Of a DNA stretch of 64,000 nt, positions 8,829-18,820 are shown piece by piece (position 1 is the first letter of the stretch; the number at the start of each line of letters is the position of its first letter). Made by a program: the position numbers and the translations under genes. A model generated the notes under the pieces. The model did no database searches, was not told where the DNA came from, and saw nothing but the letters and a program-made list of their open reading frames with translations. Source of the stretch: Symsagittifera roscoffensis (lineage: Eukaryota; Xenacoelomorpha; Acoela; Convolutidae); NCBI RefSeq assembly GCF_963678635.1, contig NC_087065.1, positions 64,420,553-64,484,552 of the forward strand, read 5' to 3'.

Positions 8829-11345
8829 TTAAACTGGGTTAATCCGGTTTGGGTGTTTTTCGTAAATATTGAGTATTTCAGTGATTTTTTCAACGAGGTC
8901 TGTATCTGATTCCTGTATATTGTTTATATTTGTGGAAGCTGTTTCAATTCTGTTAACGTATTGTAATTTCAGATTTTCCGTTTCTTCGAGTTTCATTGTG
9001 ATTTCTGCTTGTTCTAGTTTGTCTACTAGTTTTCGAAAATCTAAATCGGGTTCTCGAATTGACGAAGGATGGGATGCTCTCTTTTTTATTGCTATTTTCC
9101 TTAATTGTGGTGTTAAGGTCATCATTAAGATTTCTGTCATCTTTGTGTTTTTATAGTCATGTGTATTTAATGAATATGCTTCTCGAACTAGTGTTTCGAT
9201 TCGTACTGCTAATTGCTTGATGGTTTCGTTTGGTAATCTGCGAATTTCATTACATAAAACTCTTTGTTGTTGTTTGTTTCTTTCGGAGTCAAACATTTTC
9301 GAAAATTTTTGTGTAAACCTTTTCCAATTTGATTTTATTTCTATAGGCAATACTGAAAACCATTTTTGGGCTGCGCCATCTAGAGTTGTTTGTATTAACG
9401 CTGTGCGTCGATGTATCCAGTTTTGATGTAGTGGCGTATTAATTGGTTCAGGTCCTATATTTAAAATAAAATTTGCTGTGACTGCATTTAAATAGTCTTC
9501 TACAGAATATTCAGGGTCTGTTCCTGTGAATACCATTAAAGGTTTATTTGATGTTATTGATGATCCACCCATAAGGTATGGATTCATCGTCATTTGTAAT
9601 GATTTTGCTGCATTTGGCATTTGAGAAAAATTTGAAAGTTGATTTCTTGTTATTTCGTGTTGTTGAAGATAATATGGGAGTGGTATTTCATTTTGCATTT
9701 GTGCTGGTTGGTACGAGTTTGCAATCATTGGGTTTTGTTGCTGAATTGGTTGAAAAGATTGTGTATTAATTGGGTTTTGTTGTTGAATTGGTTGTTGGTT
9801 TTGTGTATCTATTGGTTGTGGAGAAAAAATTCTATTATATGTATGTGGTTTCTGTATTCCTTGTCCACGATATTCTTGATTATAGGGTGTAAATATATCT
9901 GGTTGTAAGAAATCATCATCTGAGGATAAGTAATCCATTTGATAAGATGTTTGTTTTTTATTTTTATTTTGTTGAAAAAATGGATAGTTTTCACTACCAT
10001 CCTGTGGAGGATGTAAATTTGTTTGGAAATTTACTGAATTAGGTGGTGCCATTGGGTTATCCCAGTTTCGAGATCTTGTATAATTACTAAAAATTTTTCG
10101 TGGTTGATAATTTGTTTTTGATGGATGTGTGTAATTATAATTATGGTCTGCAAAGTTGTTTCTAGTGAAAGTTTTGCGTGTTTTTGGCGGTATTGTCATG
10201 GGTCTGTATGTTTGGTAATCCATGTGTGAATATTTTGGGGCAACCGAAGGTTTAAAAGTTGATTGTAATGTTACCTGTGTTTGTGAAGGGTTTGTATTTC
10301 TTGGTGTTGTTAAGTTTGGACGTATTGGTGAAATACTTTGTTGTGTAGTTGTTGTGTGTACGATTTCTTCTTTTATGAAGTGTGATGGTGTCTGGATATC
10401 TTGTTGAGTAAGATTCCTAGTTCCATTGAGGTTTTCATTGTGTATGACTGTAGAGTTTAAACTATTATTTTGCATATCGGGTAAAAATGTATTATAGTTT
10501 AATGGTGTTGCATCAATAGTTAATGGTATTACTCGTACATAATCTCTTACATAAGATATCGTACTTATTGCTTGACTTGAGATTGATTGTGGGAAGTTTA
10601 TGGATGCGGGATGAGACCATTCGGGGTCCCAAACATAGTCTGATTGTTCTGTGATGGCAGTATCATCGTTTGAGTTTTGGGGTCTGAAATTTTTTCTTGC
10701 TTGTGAAATTAAATCAATATTATGTGTGAAATAATCTATTATGAACCATGCCAAAATTTTTTGTAAGTCGTGTTTTGTATGTTGTGAAACTTCATCTTTC
10801 GTGAAATTTTCTTTAATTATATTTAGAAAACTAGAGAGTAGTGTGATTTCATGTCGTACTCTTATATGTTTAGATGTTTCTGTCGGTGAGACATTTGGTA
10901 TCTGGATTTCGTTTTCTAATATCGAGATATAACTATATATTATCGCAAAAACTTCATTAGTGAATATGGAGTTTGCTCTTTGTGAGTTATGATATTGGAT
11001 GCTTTTTATATATTCTGAGAATACTTTTGAGAATTCTAAATCAAGGTCGTCTGTTTGAATTATATATTTACTGTGATTCTGGTTTGGTGAGCTGAATTCT
11101 ATGGAGTAGATTCCGTATTGTTGTGTTAGGTTACATATATCTTTTAGATAGTGATCGATAAATTGTCTTTTGATTTTTACATCTGGGAACTCTGTTTTAC
11201 ATGGACTGATTCCGGGTTCAAACAAATTTAAGAGTAAATTTTTGCAGAATATATGCTGTCCTCTATCAGTGGTTGCATCTACGATAAAGGGGAAAATATC
11301 ATCATCATCTGGGCTTTCTTCACCTGGGGTGTGCGTTGAGCTCAT
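8829..11345 (-). CDS. Gag-like structural polyprotein of the LTR element
   Basis: 838 codons, uninterrupted. The N-terminal 230 residues are acidic and globular-looking. Residues about 230-590 are Asn/Gln/Pro/Thr-rich and disordered, with short internal repeats such as QPIQQQNP twice. Residues about 600-770 resemble the Ty3/gypsy capsid: FTGTDPEYSVEDYL, LDGAAQKWFSVLP and FTQKFSKMFDSE, which match the usual capsid order. The C-terminus is a predicted coiled-coil-like, charged segment. I see no CCHC zinc knuckle, so nucleic-acid binding would have to come from basic segments or from the neighbouring frames. The intact frame fits the near-identical LTRs: gag has been kept while pol was lost. The start Met at 11345 overlaps the upstream small frame by 26 bases. 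Confidence 0.85.
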   Translation of the reverse strand: MSSTHTPGEESPDDDDIFPFIVDATTDRGQHIFCKNLLLNLFEPGISPCKTEFPDVKIKRQFIDHYLKDICNLTQQYGIYSIEFSSPNQNHSKYIIQTDDLDLEFSKVFSEYIKSIQYHNSQRANSIFTNEVFAIIYSYISILENEIQIPNVSPTETSKHIRVRHEITLLSSFLNIIKENFTKDEVSQHTKHDLQKILAWFIIDYFTHNIDLISQARKNFRPQNSNDDTAITEQSDYVWDPEWSHPASINFPQSISSQAISTISYVRDYVRVIPLTIDATPLNYNTFLPDMQNNSLNSTVIHNENLNGTRNLTQQDIQTPSHFIKEEIVHTTTTQQSISPIRPNLTTPRNTNPSQTQVTLQSTFKPSVAPKYSHMDYQTYRPMTIPPKTRKTFTRNNFADHNYNYTHPSKTNYQPRKIFSNYTRSRNWDNPMAPPNSVNFQTNLHPPQDGSENYPFFQQNKNKKQTSYQMDYLSSDDDFLQPDIFTPYNQEYRGQGIQKPHTYNRIFSPQPIDTQNQQPIQQQNPINTQSFQPIQQQNPMIANSYQPAQMQNEIPLPYYLQQHEITRNQLSNFSQMPNAAKSLQMTMNPYLMGGSSITSNKPLMVFTGTDPEYSVEDYLNAVTANFILNIGPEPINTPLHQNWIHRRTALIQTTLDGAAQKWFSVLPIEIKSNWKRFTQKFSKMFDSERNKQQQRVLCNEIRRLPNETIKQLAVRIETLVREAYSLNTHDYKNTKMTEILMMTLTPQLRKIAIKKRASHPSSIREPDLDFRKLVDKLEQAEITMKLEETENLKLQYVNRIETASTNINNIQESDTDLVEKITEILNIYEKHPNRINPV

Positions 11346-11787
11346 TTTTTCGTTCGATGACTGTTAATATGTAATTATCAATGTGTCTAATTGGTTGATT
11401 CCAATTGTATAAATGTACTGGTTTGTGTTTATACTGCTTTTTTATTCTTCTTTTTCCTCTTTTTGATGAATTTGAAGTTGTTTCTGAGTCAGAGAAATAT
11501 AATTGATCGTGAATTGGGCAATTTTTATCTATTGATTCTTTTAGTTTATAAAGTTCGTCTAAACTGTTGGTTTCTGATTCTGAAAATGCGTTTCGATTTT
11601 TTGAAAATCTTTTTCGTGTTATTTGTCTTTGTTTAGTTATTATTTTTCTCTTTAATGTTTGTCGTTTTGTTCTAATGTATCCAACTGTTTGTGTATGAGG
11701 TGTGATTACAAGGTCGTATTTTTTATTATCTATTTCACAATTGTGTAAAACGATTGTTTGTTTATTTCCTAGGTTTTTAAATGACAT
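11320..11787 (-). CDS. Small basic protein frame upstream of gag in the LTR element
   Basis: 155 codons, beginning MSFKNLGNKQTIVLHN. The middle is strongly basic (TKRQTLKRKIITKQRQITRK), followed by a Ser/Asp/Glu patch and a second basic run. The last 26 bases overlap the start of gag in a different register, so gag could be reached by reinitiation or by a frameshift; no slippery site was identified. A basic protein next to a gag that lacks a zinc knuckle could supply RNA binding, but that is inference. I do not recognise a family. A purely structural role or a decayed gag N-terminus are alternatives. Confidence 0.55.
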   Translation of the reverse strand: MSFKNLGNKQTIVLHNCEIDNKKYDLVITPHTQTVGYIRTKRQTLKRKIITKQRQITRKRFSKNRNAFSESETNSLDELYKLKESIDKNCPIHDQLYFSDSETTSNSSKRGKRRIKKQYKHKPVHLYNWNQPIRHIDNYILTVIERKNELNAHPR

Positions 11788-12714
11788 AAGGTTTAGGATG
11801 ACGGATGCAAAAGGTTGTTAAATGATTTCTATTTGCTTAAACTGTTAGTCCTTACGATTTTTTTGTTAGCCTAACCTGGGTCTATTTGTTCAGGGTTGGG
11901 GAGAAAAGTATATCGATTCCGAAGAATGATTTTATACTTTCTCGTGGATAGTATAAGCTAAGGTGTTAACTTACTTAATCTTACTTAAGGGTAGTGATTG
12001 TGTTCAGGGTTGGAGAATAGTAAATCGATCCACAAGGTTCAGGTATAATTAGAACGCGAGTAGTTCGTTAGATACTATTTTAAACTTACTAAGTTTAAGA
12101 TTTATCCTGGGTCTGGTAAGAGGGGGGATCAAGTGAAGGATGAATAACCGAAGTTCTTCACTGTTTATCTTAATTTGAATGATTAGTTTTGTTCAAAAAT
12201 TTCTATTAGTCCTGGGTTTTTAGAAAGGGTTGGATAGTGAATCGACGTTTGAGGTCGTTAGACACTAGTTAAGTGGGTGGGGGAGAACAAAGTTGTTCTT
12301 TTTGATCCAAGGATAGGCCTTGATGATCAAGTTTTAAATTTAATTAAATACAAAATGATTTAAGATCCAAGGATAAGCCTTGATGATCTGATTTTAAAAT
12401 TAAGTGAATTTAAGTTTAAAATGTTTTAAATTTGTGTAAAGAATAGATTTAGTATTTTTATGATATTAGTGAGCTTATGAATGCTGTTATGTTTAGGCGA
12501 TGAAGCTGGAACAACAGGATGATTTATAATTACTAACCGTTTATTGTCATGCTACTAATTTTTATTTTGATTTTTCAATAAATATTTTTCAAACATGTTT
12601 TGTATATTACTGCAGAATTTAGGAAAACGATCTGAGATCTTTTTATCAATCGTTATTGTATATTAATAATTTTGTTTAGCGCCTGAAATGATTTTGAAGA
12701 TTGACTTCAAAATT
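11788..12714. other. Untranslated leader of the LTR element with internal repeats
   Basis: No convincing frame. It holds diverged copies of a motif like TTCAGGGTTGG...ATCGATCC (near 11890, 12003 and 12225) and a direct repeat of TCCAAGGATARGCCTTGATG (12305 and 12366, 61 bases apart). Such repeats could be packaging or structural RNA signals of the element; this is inference. Confidence 0.45.
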
Positions 12715-13035
12715 TTATGTTTGCAAATGAAAATCTAAATTCATTGCTAGTAGTATTCTAAATACAAAAGTTTGTTCTGGCTTTTGCCGAACTATCATAT
12801 AACTATATGGTAAGTTTCTGCTTTGTCGTATGTCGTCTCTGGTTCGAGGTCTTCTTCCAATTCCGGGTAGTTCTGTTATCGTTCGGAATATTGGCTCTGA
12901 TCTATTGAGTCGTAGAGACATTTCGATTAAATTATTGTCGTATAACATTTTGTAAATGTTTTGTCTAAATTCTAATCTATTATTGGTTAATTCTAAGCTA
13001 TTAAGGTCTTGTTCGAGACTTATGGTCGCACCAGA
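12715..13035 (-). CDS. Leader-region open frame starting at the 5' LTR boundary
   Basis: Reading leftward from the LTR edge the frame is open for about 106 codons, from SGATISLEQDLNS to a stop at 12715-12717. A first Met occurs at 12948. The composition (LELTNNRLEFRQ, LRLNRSEPIFRTITELPG) is helical and protein-like rather than low complexity. It precedes the small basic frame by about 930 bases of AT-rich leader. It may be an additional element-encoded protein or an ancient remnant; I do not recognise it. Confidence 0.35.
   Translation of the reverse strand, partial: SGATISLEQDLNSLELTNNRLEFRQNIYKMLYDNNLIEMSLRLNRSEPIFRTITELPGIGRRPRTRDDIRQSRNLPYSYMIVRQKPEQTFVFRILLAMNLDFHLQT
13020..13033 (-). 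promoter_or_regulatory. Primer-binding-site candidate
   Basis: Two bases inside the 5' LTR the minus strand reads TGGTGCGACCATAA. TGG at this place is the expected complement of a tRNA 3' CCA, which predicts a primer tRNA ending GGTCGCACCA. I did not identify which tRNA that is. Confidence 0.6.
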
Positions 13036-13445
13036 TGAGTTAGGACCGATGGGTATAACTCATAGAGTAATTTCGGATAGGGTACACCGTCTGCTCGTCA
13101 CGCTATCTTATTTTCGGCCGGATAGATTCGTGCAACTTCTTAGTCTAATACCGATCCTAATCTTACTCTTATACTGTCTAGTCTCAGGTTGTTTAACTAG
13201 TCTCTGCTAGGCTCAATAGATCTAGGGTATACTGGTTTATTGCGGCTGCTGAAGTACTCGGGAGAGTTCAACTAATTTCTAAGTTAAATTCAAATCTCTC
13301 TGGTGCTGAAATTACAAGTAATTTCAGCACTTACAAATAAGTGGATTGTTAGTTAGATGGATCATGATTGGTTAATATTAAATACTTTACATTGGTAAAA
13401 TATCTAATTTATCCAATCATAAAATGTAGTTTAGATCAGGTTCCA
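13036..13445 (-). repeat. 5' LTR of the 7.5-13.4 kb element
   Basis: Partner of the repeat at 7460-7869. It contains promoter and R/U5 functions by family logic only; no TATA box was located with confidence. Followed on the right by ATTA. Confidence 0.92.
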
Positions 13446-14665
13446 ATTAGTCAGGAACTGATGCGTTACTTGGGACTTAAAATGGTCTAAGCCCTGCGAG
13501 AGAGGTGATAAATATCCATGGGCTAACGGAGCAAAGAGTGTCGAGCGGTGTTAAGAGGACCCTGGTTGACTGGTAGACTCGACTTATGAGACAATTCAAT
13601 GATTTGTTTAACAGAGTAGAGCGAGCCCGCAACAATAATGTGCAAGCCGAAATTTTCAAAAAAAATGATACCAGTGCAGCATGAGGAAGGAAAAAATTTT
13701 TTTTTTGGATTCATGGCACATTGAAACACTGAGCGAGTTCTCCGAAAAAATATTTATCTTTCCTATTGTGATCACGATCAAACAGGACGGATCGGTGAAA
13801 CTAGCCCTCGAAATGCGGGAAATCAATAAACCTTAAAAAAACAGGAACACAATAAAAAAAATCAGGTGCCAAAAATTGAGGAAGTATCGTACATCACCGG
13901 TCGAACATTTAACGAGAAAAACGTACTCCCAGTGTACTCACCTCTATTGACCTAGCATACGCATATAGATAATCTTGTAAACTGTCGCTAAAGAAAGGGG
14001 TGTCTTACAGGCACGCACCGGTTCAAAACCGGTTTCTATGGGCTAACAACTATGCCTGCCGAACTTCTGAGAGTCCTGGACTACATGACTTCCATGCACC
14101 CACACGTTCCTTGACGATATATAATTCTAATTGTAGAGTACAGAAACTTATCGCTATGATGGAAACATTCTGAAAATTAGACCAGAAAATTATTAGCATT
14201 GAAATGCGAGTTTGCTAGATCGAAGTGCAAGTGGATAAGTCGCAAAATCACGAAATCAAAAATAGCGGTAACTCTCCGAAAAACAGCACATGCTGATAAG
14301 CTGCAGGCACGAAAAACCGTCTCGCAAGTAATTCAATCCTGGGGTCGGTTCATAGTCTGCACAAACATCTGCCGTCACTGGCAGAATACTCAGTGTCGCT
14401 GCAGTCGTTGCCTTGTGAGAAAAACAAGTTTGTATGATAACGAGAGTGTCAAACCGCGTTTGAACCACTAAAACGACTGATGGCAGACATTTTGAGTTAT
14501 AACATTTCGATGTCCACAAAAACATCCAAATTGTATAAGACGCAAGTCACAACAGGATGAGGGCAGTAGTGAAGTCATTTGTTCCGGAAAGATACTGCCC
14601 GCATTTGTTGGCCTCCCGAATCCTAAGCACGGCGGAACAGAAGTATTCGGCAGACAATTAAGAAA
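13446..14665 (+). pseudogene. Decayed Ty3/gypsy pol: reverse transcriptase and start of RNase H
   Basis: Despite many frameshifts and stops the order of Ty3/gypsy motifs is clear on the plus strand: PIVITIKQDGSVKLALEMRE (about 13765-13825), TSIDLAYAYR with the first catalytic Asp (about 13940-13970), FYGLTTMPAE (about 14033-14062), CKWISRKITKSKI (about 14227-14265), KTVSQVIQSWG in the region where the family has KTVSQL..FMG, and finally LASRILSTAEQKYSADN (about 14610-14660), the start of RNase H. The YADD/YVDD region is not recoverable. The young LTR element inserted immediately left of, or within, this relic, whose ATTA is the duplicated target. It is far older than that insertion. Confidence 0.8.
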
Positions 14666-15359
14666 AGTTAGCGGTCAAGTGAGGGGTGAGTTTGAGAACT
14701 ATGTTTGTTAAAAATTTGAAGTTTTTGGACTTTGATGTTTTGTTTGGGTAAAAATGATTTTTTTTAAGTTTTTTTTTTTCAAATTTTTCTCTTATGTAAA
14801 CACTCATACGCCATGTTTGTTTTAGAGTTCCTTCTGAAAGGCTTTAGTTTTTTTAATTTAGTTGCTGGAACTTGCGCTAATATAGGTGCCTGAACTTGGA
14901 TATATGGAAGTATCTCTCCAATCAACTTTTTTTTTGACCATGCACCCAATGTTGAAGTTCTTCATTCACACTGAACCTTCTTTTCAAGTATGTTGCCTGT
15001 ATTGGTAACTTTTATGATCTACAATCCAAAACAAGTTCCTATTGTTGGATGCAAAAAATTTGAGACTTTAGTTACCTTTTTGACTTCCTCTAGCTACTTT
15101 CCCGTTGATTTTGGTAGAGCAATTGTTTCACTGGCATATGATATAAAATCGGCGGGAAAATTTTAATATCTGTTCACACTACATGCGGTAAACTGTTGCA
15201 CATTAGCTTACCTCAACTTTTAAACATTGCCCTCAAGAATTAGCTTTGCCAGCACAAACGACGATTTATTTTTGTACACTCTTTGCAGATATCAAGATCC
15301 ACCTACTACCGAAAATTTAAAAACATATATGTGAAGGAAAACTCCTTGATCGAAAAAGG
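14666..15359. other. AT-rich spacer between two transposon relics
   Basis: No reading frame or RNA gene recognised. It may include the degraded 5' end of the Tc1 element, but terminal inverted repeats were not found. Confidence 0.4.
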
Positions 15360-16145
15360 AAAGTGGAAAACCTCGAAAATTAGCTGGTAATTTGTTGAAA
15401 AAAACTGCCTCAATAGCTTTAAGAAATCCGTATAAATCTGCCCAGAAAATTGTGCTAAGACTTCACACCGAAGATAGCCTAAATGAACACAAAGCCACGG
15501 TTGAGCGTAAATTGAAGGAAGTAATATTTTGAAGAAAATCACTAGAAAAAACTTGGGAATAACCACCATCCATGAGGAAAAACGAATCAATTTTGCAAAA
15601 AAAATGGAAAAATTATGGCTCTGAGGATGTGTGGATAACCGATGAAAGCACATTCCAAATGCATAGAAACAAACTGACAGTCTGATATTCAAAAAATGGC
15701 AAAAAAACAACAATTTCAGCTCCCAAATTTCCAAAAAAAAGTGATGGTTTGGGGAGCAATTTCAATCCGATTATTCTATCTTAAAATAGTCGATGGCCCA
15801 GGAAATATAAATGGGTCTAAATATTGTCATATACTGAGGGAATTTATTCCGTACGCTGACGCACTTTTTTCAGAGGGCTAGATCTTGCAGTAAGACAGTG
15901 CACGCCCACACGCGTCAATTTTTACCAAAAATTGGATGGAGGACAATCATGTCCAAATTTTGCAATGGCCGCCAAACTCAGCTGATCTATCGCCCAATGA
16001 AAGTGTTTGGATCATTCTCAAAAATGCTGTGGAAACGAAATCACCAACAAATGTCGAAGAGTTGGGGAGATATATAATCGAATGCCAAGATGAAGTGACT
16101 GCGCAAATGAGGTTAAATTTAATGAAGACAACTTTTAAATGTTAA
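15360..16145 (+). pseudogene. Decayed Tc1/mariner transposase
   Basis: The relic begins with a helix-turn-helix-like stretch (SGKPRKLAGNLLKKTASIAL, then SAQKIVLRLHTEDSLNEHKA) from about 15362. After frameshifts come WITDESTFQMHRNKLTV (first catalytic Asp, about 15637-15685), VMVWGAIS (about 15742), then DSARPHASIFTKNW with the second Asp (about 15892) and LSPNESVW with the Glu (about 15997). Exactly 34 residues separate the second Asp and the Glu, the DD34E pattern of the Tc1 group. At least two in-frame stops flank ILQ near 15880-15892 and others occur upstream, so no transposase can be made. Terminal inverted repeats were not recognised. Confidence 0.88.
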
Positions 16146-18079
16146 TTGTTGCCATGGAAAGCAAATCCCCTCCGAGTCAAACTGGAATGTAGCCATTTTT
16201 CTTGCCTATTCTGCGTTCTATTAGAAGTTTCTCTGTGATTTGCCATTTATGAGAAAATTTAAGTTATTCCAGTCTTATTTTTTTGCATCGAACAATAGTT
16301 TAGAGCAAGTATACAATTTTTTTTGCGATTTTCATGTTTGACAAAAGAAACATTTTTAGCGGCGTGATTTTGGTCGACCTGTCAAATTTCGAGTTCACTC
16401 AATAGAATGGTAAGACTCTATTTTGTCGAAAAGTATTGCGTCGCAAACGAGTCTTGAAAAAGAAATCAAAACTGACGTGAAAGTTTTTTTGGGCTTTTTC
16501 AGAAAAACTTTAAGGCTGATGGATCGAAGACGGGTAATGGAAAAAAGTAATAAGGAGGATCGCCTTGAGAAGTTATCACCACTCACTCTTAATGATGATG
16601 ATGATGATAATGATATGATTCAGAGGGTTATTTCAGTCACCAACTGGGCTCATTGTCATTTTTGAAACCTTTATCCAGTTTCAGTCTACAACCCAGAATC
16701 ATTTATTACGAGACCAAACTGTGCACTTTGTGAATTGCAACCAGACTCCGCAACAAAGACTCTCCCTTTGTACTTCTTTTGTTCTTTAGTTTTCTTTGAT
16801 CGTTCCGACTAAATTTCAAAAACTTTAAAGACTTGTGTCAGGAATCCAGGAACGGTTACATGGCAAAACTTCCCTTACCTTAAGATCCCAAAGGAGAAGA
16901 TCCCCGTCAATTAGATACCGTTCCATAAAACACCTCGATCTAAAGTCGCCCACGACATAAGGTACCATAATGAAATAACAAAGAACCTGAGAATTGAAAA
17001 TAAAGTGGTTAATCGATCAAAGCAAAAAAAACGTCGGTTAAAAACAAACAAACGGCCAAATTTCAGCTTGCACAAAATTCGAACATAAATGACCTTGCTA
17101 AACACTTGGCCTTCGAATTGCAACTCAAGCTTCAAAACAGCTTAAACTGCAAATGAAATTGAAAAAGGTGACAAATCATTCAAAACCAACTTTGACAAAA
17201 TTGGCCTGATTTTTCAGACAACTCAAGTCGGTACAAAATTGAAACAAAGTTTTTGCTAAATACTAGAGCTTTGAAATCATTTCCATTACGAATCACTTGC
17301 ACTTGCCATTCTATTTGGTTCAAAATATCAAATCGCAATATTGATCTTTTTTTTGCTTTAGCGTCCCGTAAATAAGGGCAATTGCTCTGAAATCAAATGG
17401 CTAGAGACAGCATTTTTGAATGCCAGCCAAAAACTAAGCAAAATTTAATAGGTTTATTGGGAAAGTGAACAGTTACAAGACCCTATGTTGGAGTCTGTGT
17501 ATGAGTTTGTTATCTGTTGAACTTTTTCATTCAGATCATGGTAATTTTTCTAGGATAAGTTGATAGTACCGCTGAATACTTTGAAATCTTGAACTTTTGA
17601 TTAGGGGAATCTTGTTGAATTTTTGCAAGAATAGTAAAATTTGCAGGATGGCTGCCTTGAAACAAGCGGTTACATCTAGATGCCAACCTTCAACTTCATT
17701 TGTTGTTCGGATTAGACCACACCCAGCATTTTGATAACGGATATGTTTTTTAGAAATAAGCCGTGAGCTTGTCTAAAATTTGGAGATCGTTTTGTGAAAT
17801 AACCAGTTTGGTTGCCATTTTGCATATTTCCTCAAATAATAAGTCGAGCCCGATTTCCATTTTTGACTCCGGCACCGATAAGTGATTAAAGTGCGGTTAG
17901 GAACTTGTTATAGGCTGATAAGAGCTTATTGCTGAGCAGAGCGTTGACGCAAGTTGTATAAAACCCGTATCTTGTTTTCTGCTATCAAAAAGACAAAAAA
18001 GGCTTAAAAAGATCAGGTATTTCGAAATGACGGTCAAATGAGGCAAAAGTGGGCAGGGATGTCGTTTGCTTACTTCTGT
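16146..18079. other. Intergenic, no gene recognised
   Basis: Short frames only, including an Asp run from a GATGATGAT microsatellite (16591-16611). Around 16915-16980 there is a segment whose reverse complement (ATGGTACCTTATGTCGTGGG) resembles the direct repeat near 18735-18820, suggesting a dispersed repeat in both orientations. Confidence 0.4.
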
Positions 18080-18469
18080 TCAATGTTCGCGGTATCGTCG
18101 ATCGGGAGGGCAAAACAGTTGGGTTGCTTTGTCGTCCTGCACCAATTGCAAACTAGCTGCGATAATCTGGCTGTTTACTAGATTTAGTTGGTTCCCAACT
18201 GTCTTCTTCATTTGCTGAACTAGTTGCCGAGCTTCTGAGCGTTCTGCGTTGAAATCGTGACTATGCTCGTTGCTGTTTGAGAATATATCGCTCCCAGATT
18301 TGAATATAGTTTTTGGGCACTTATATGATCTCCATTTGCTGCAGGGCCAATGTGTTGTTGTCTTCGTATCGAGTTTCTTTTGAAGTTCATGGCAGTCAAG
18401 AACAATCAGTATTAAGCCTTTTTGTGAGATTCCCCAAGTAAAAGAATTCTTTTTTGTCTTATCAATGAG
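18080..18469 (-). other. Unexplained 129-codon open frame without a start codon
   Basis: The minus strand is open from just after a TAA (18472-18470) to a TGA at 18082-18080. The translation is protein-like, e.g. LILIVLDCHELQKKLDTK near the start and SEARQLVQQMKKTVGNQL then NSQIIAASLQLVQDDKATQL toward the end, and local GC is higher than around it. There is no Met at the start, so if real it would be an internal exon or a transposon fragment. No family is recognised, and chance cannot be excluded for a frame of this length. Confidence 0.25.
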
Positions 18470-18732
18470 TTAAAGAGCAGGATAATGAATGAAGAGTGCA
18501 TACAATTTCAATTGACTTGTTGTAATTCAATATCATATTAACACGAAGTTAAACACATGCTGGCCTTATGTTAATCCCAAAAATGAGTCAAGTTTAAATT
18601 AGTTATTTTAGATTTGCATTGCTCATGAATAGCCCAAACGTAATTGAGATATCATTACTCTAGTTTTTTTTCTGCTCACTCTTTGATCATGATTTTTGTT
18701 CATAATTCATGGGATTTTTGTAATTGACGTGG

Positions 18733-18820
18733 GATCTTATGGTATGGGCAACTTTTGTACAAGGGACCTTTTGGTATGGTATCTTTTGTCATGGGAGCTT
18801 TTGGTATGGTATCTTTTGTC
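18733..18820. repeat. Short imperfect tandem repeat, 30-bp unit
   Basis: The unit TTTTGGTATGGTATCTTTTGTC occurs at about 18769 and 18799, preceded by a more diverged copy from about 18735. It explains the Trp/Phe/Gly-rich shadow frame here. Confidence 0.7.

Larger units (their letters stand above)
7460..13445 (-). mobile_element. Complete non-autonomous LTR retrotransposon (gag-bearing, pol-deleted)
   Basis: Two direct repeats of 410 bp (7460-7869 and 13036-13445) begin TG and end CA and flank 5166 bp of internal sequence. The element is bordered by ATTA on both sides (7456-7459 and 13446-13449), a 4-bp target duplication. Transcription is leftward: the 5' LTR is at 13036-13445, with a tRNA primer-binding-like site just inside it. 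Inside are a leader frame, a small basic frame, a gag-like frame of 838 codons and a decayed C-terminal polyprotein remnant. No reverse transcriptase, RNase H or integrase motif is present. The LTRs differ at one position that I could see (G/A, near 7533 versus 13109), so the insertion is very recent and must have used enzymes from another element. Confidence 0.9.

Noticed and set aside
15306-15734. 142-codon minus-strand frame
   Set aside because: Antisense of the Tc1 transposase relic.
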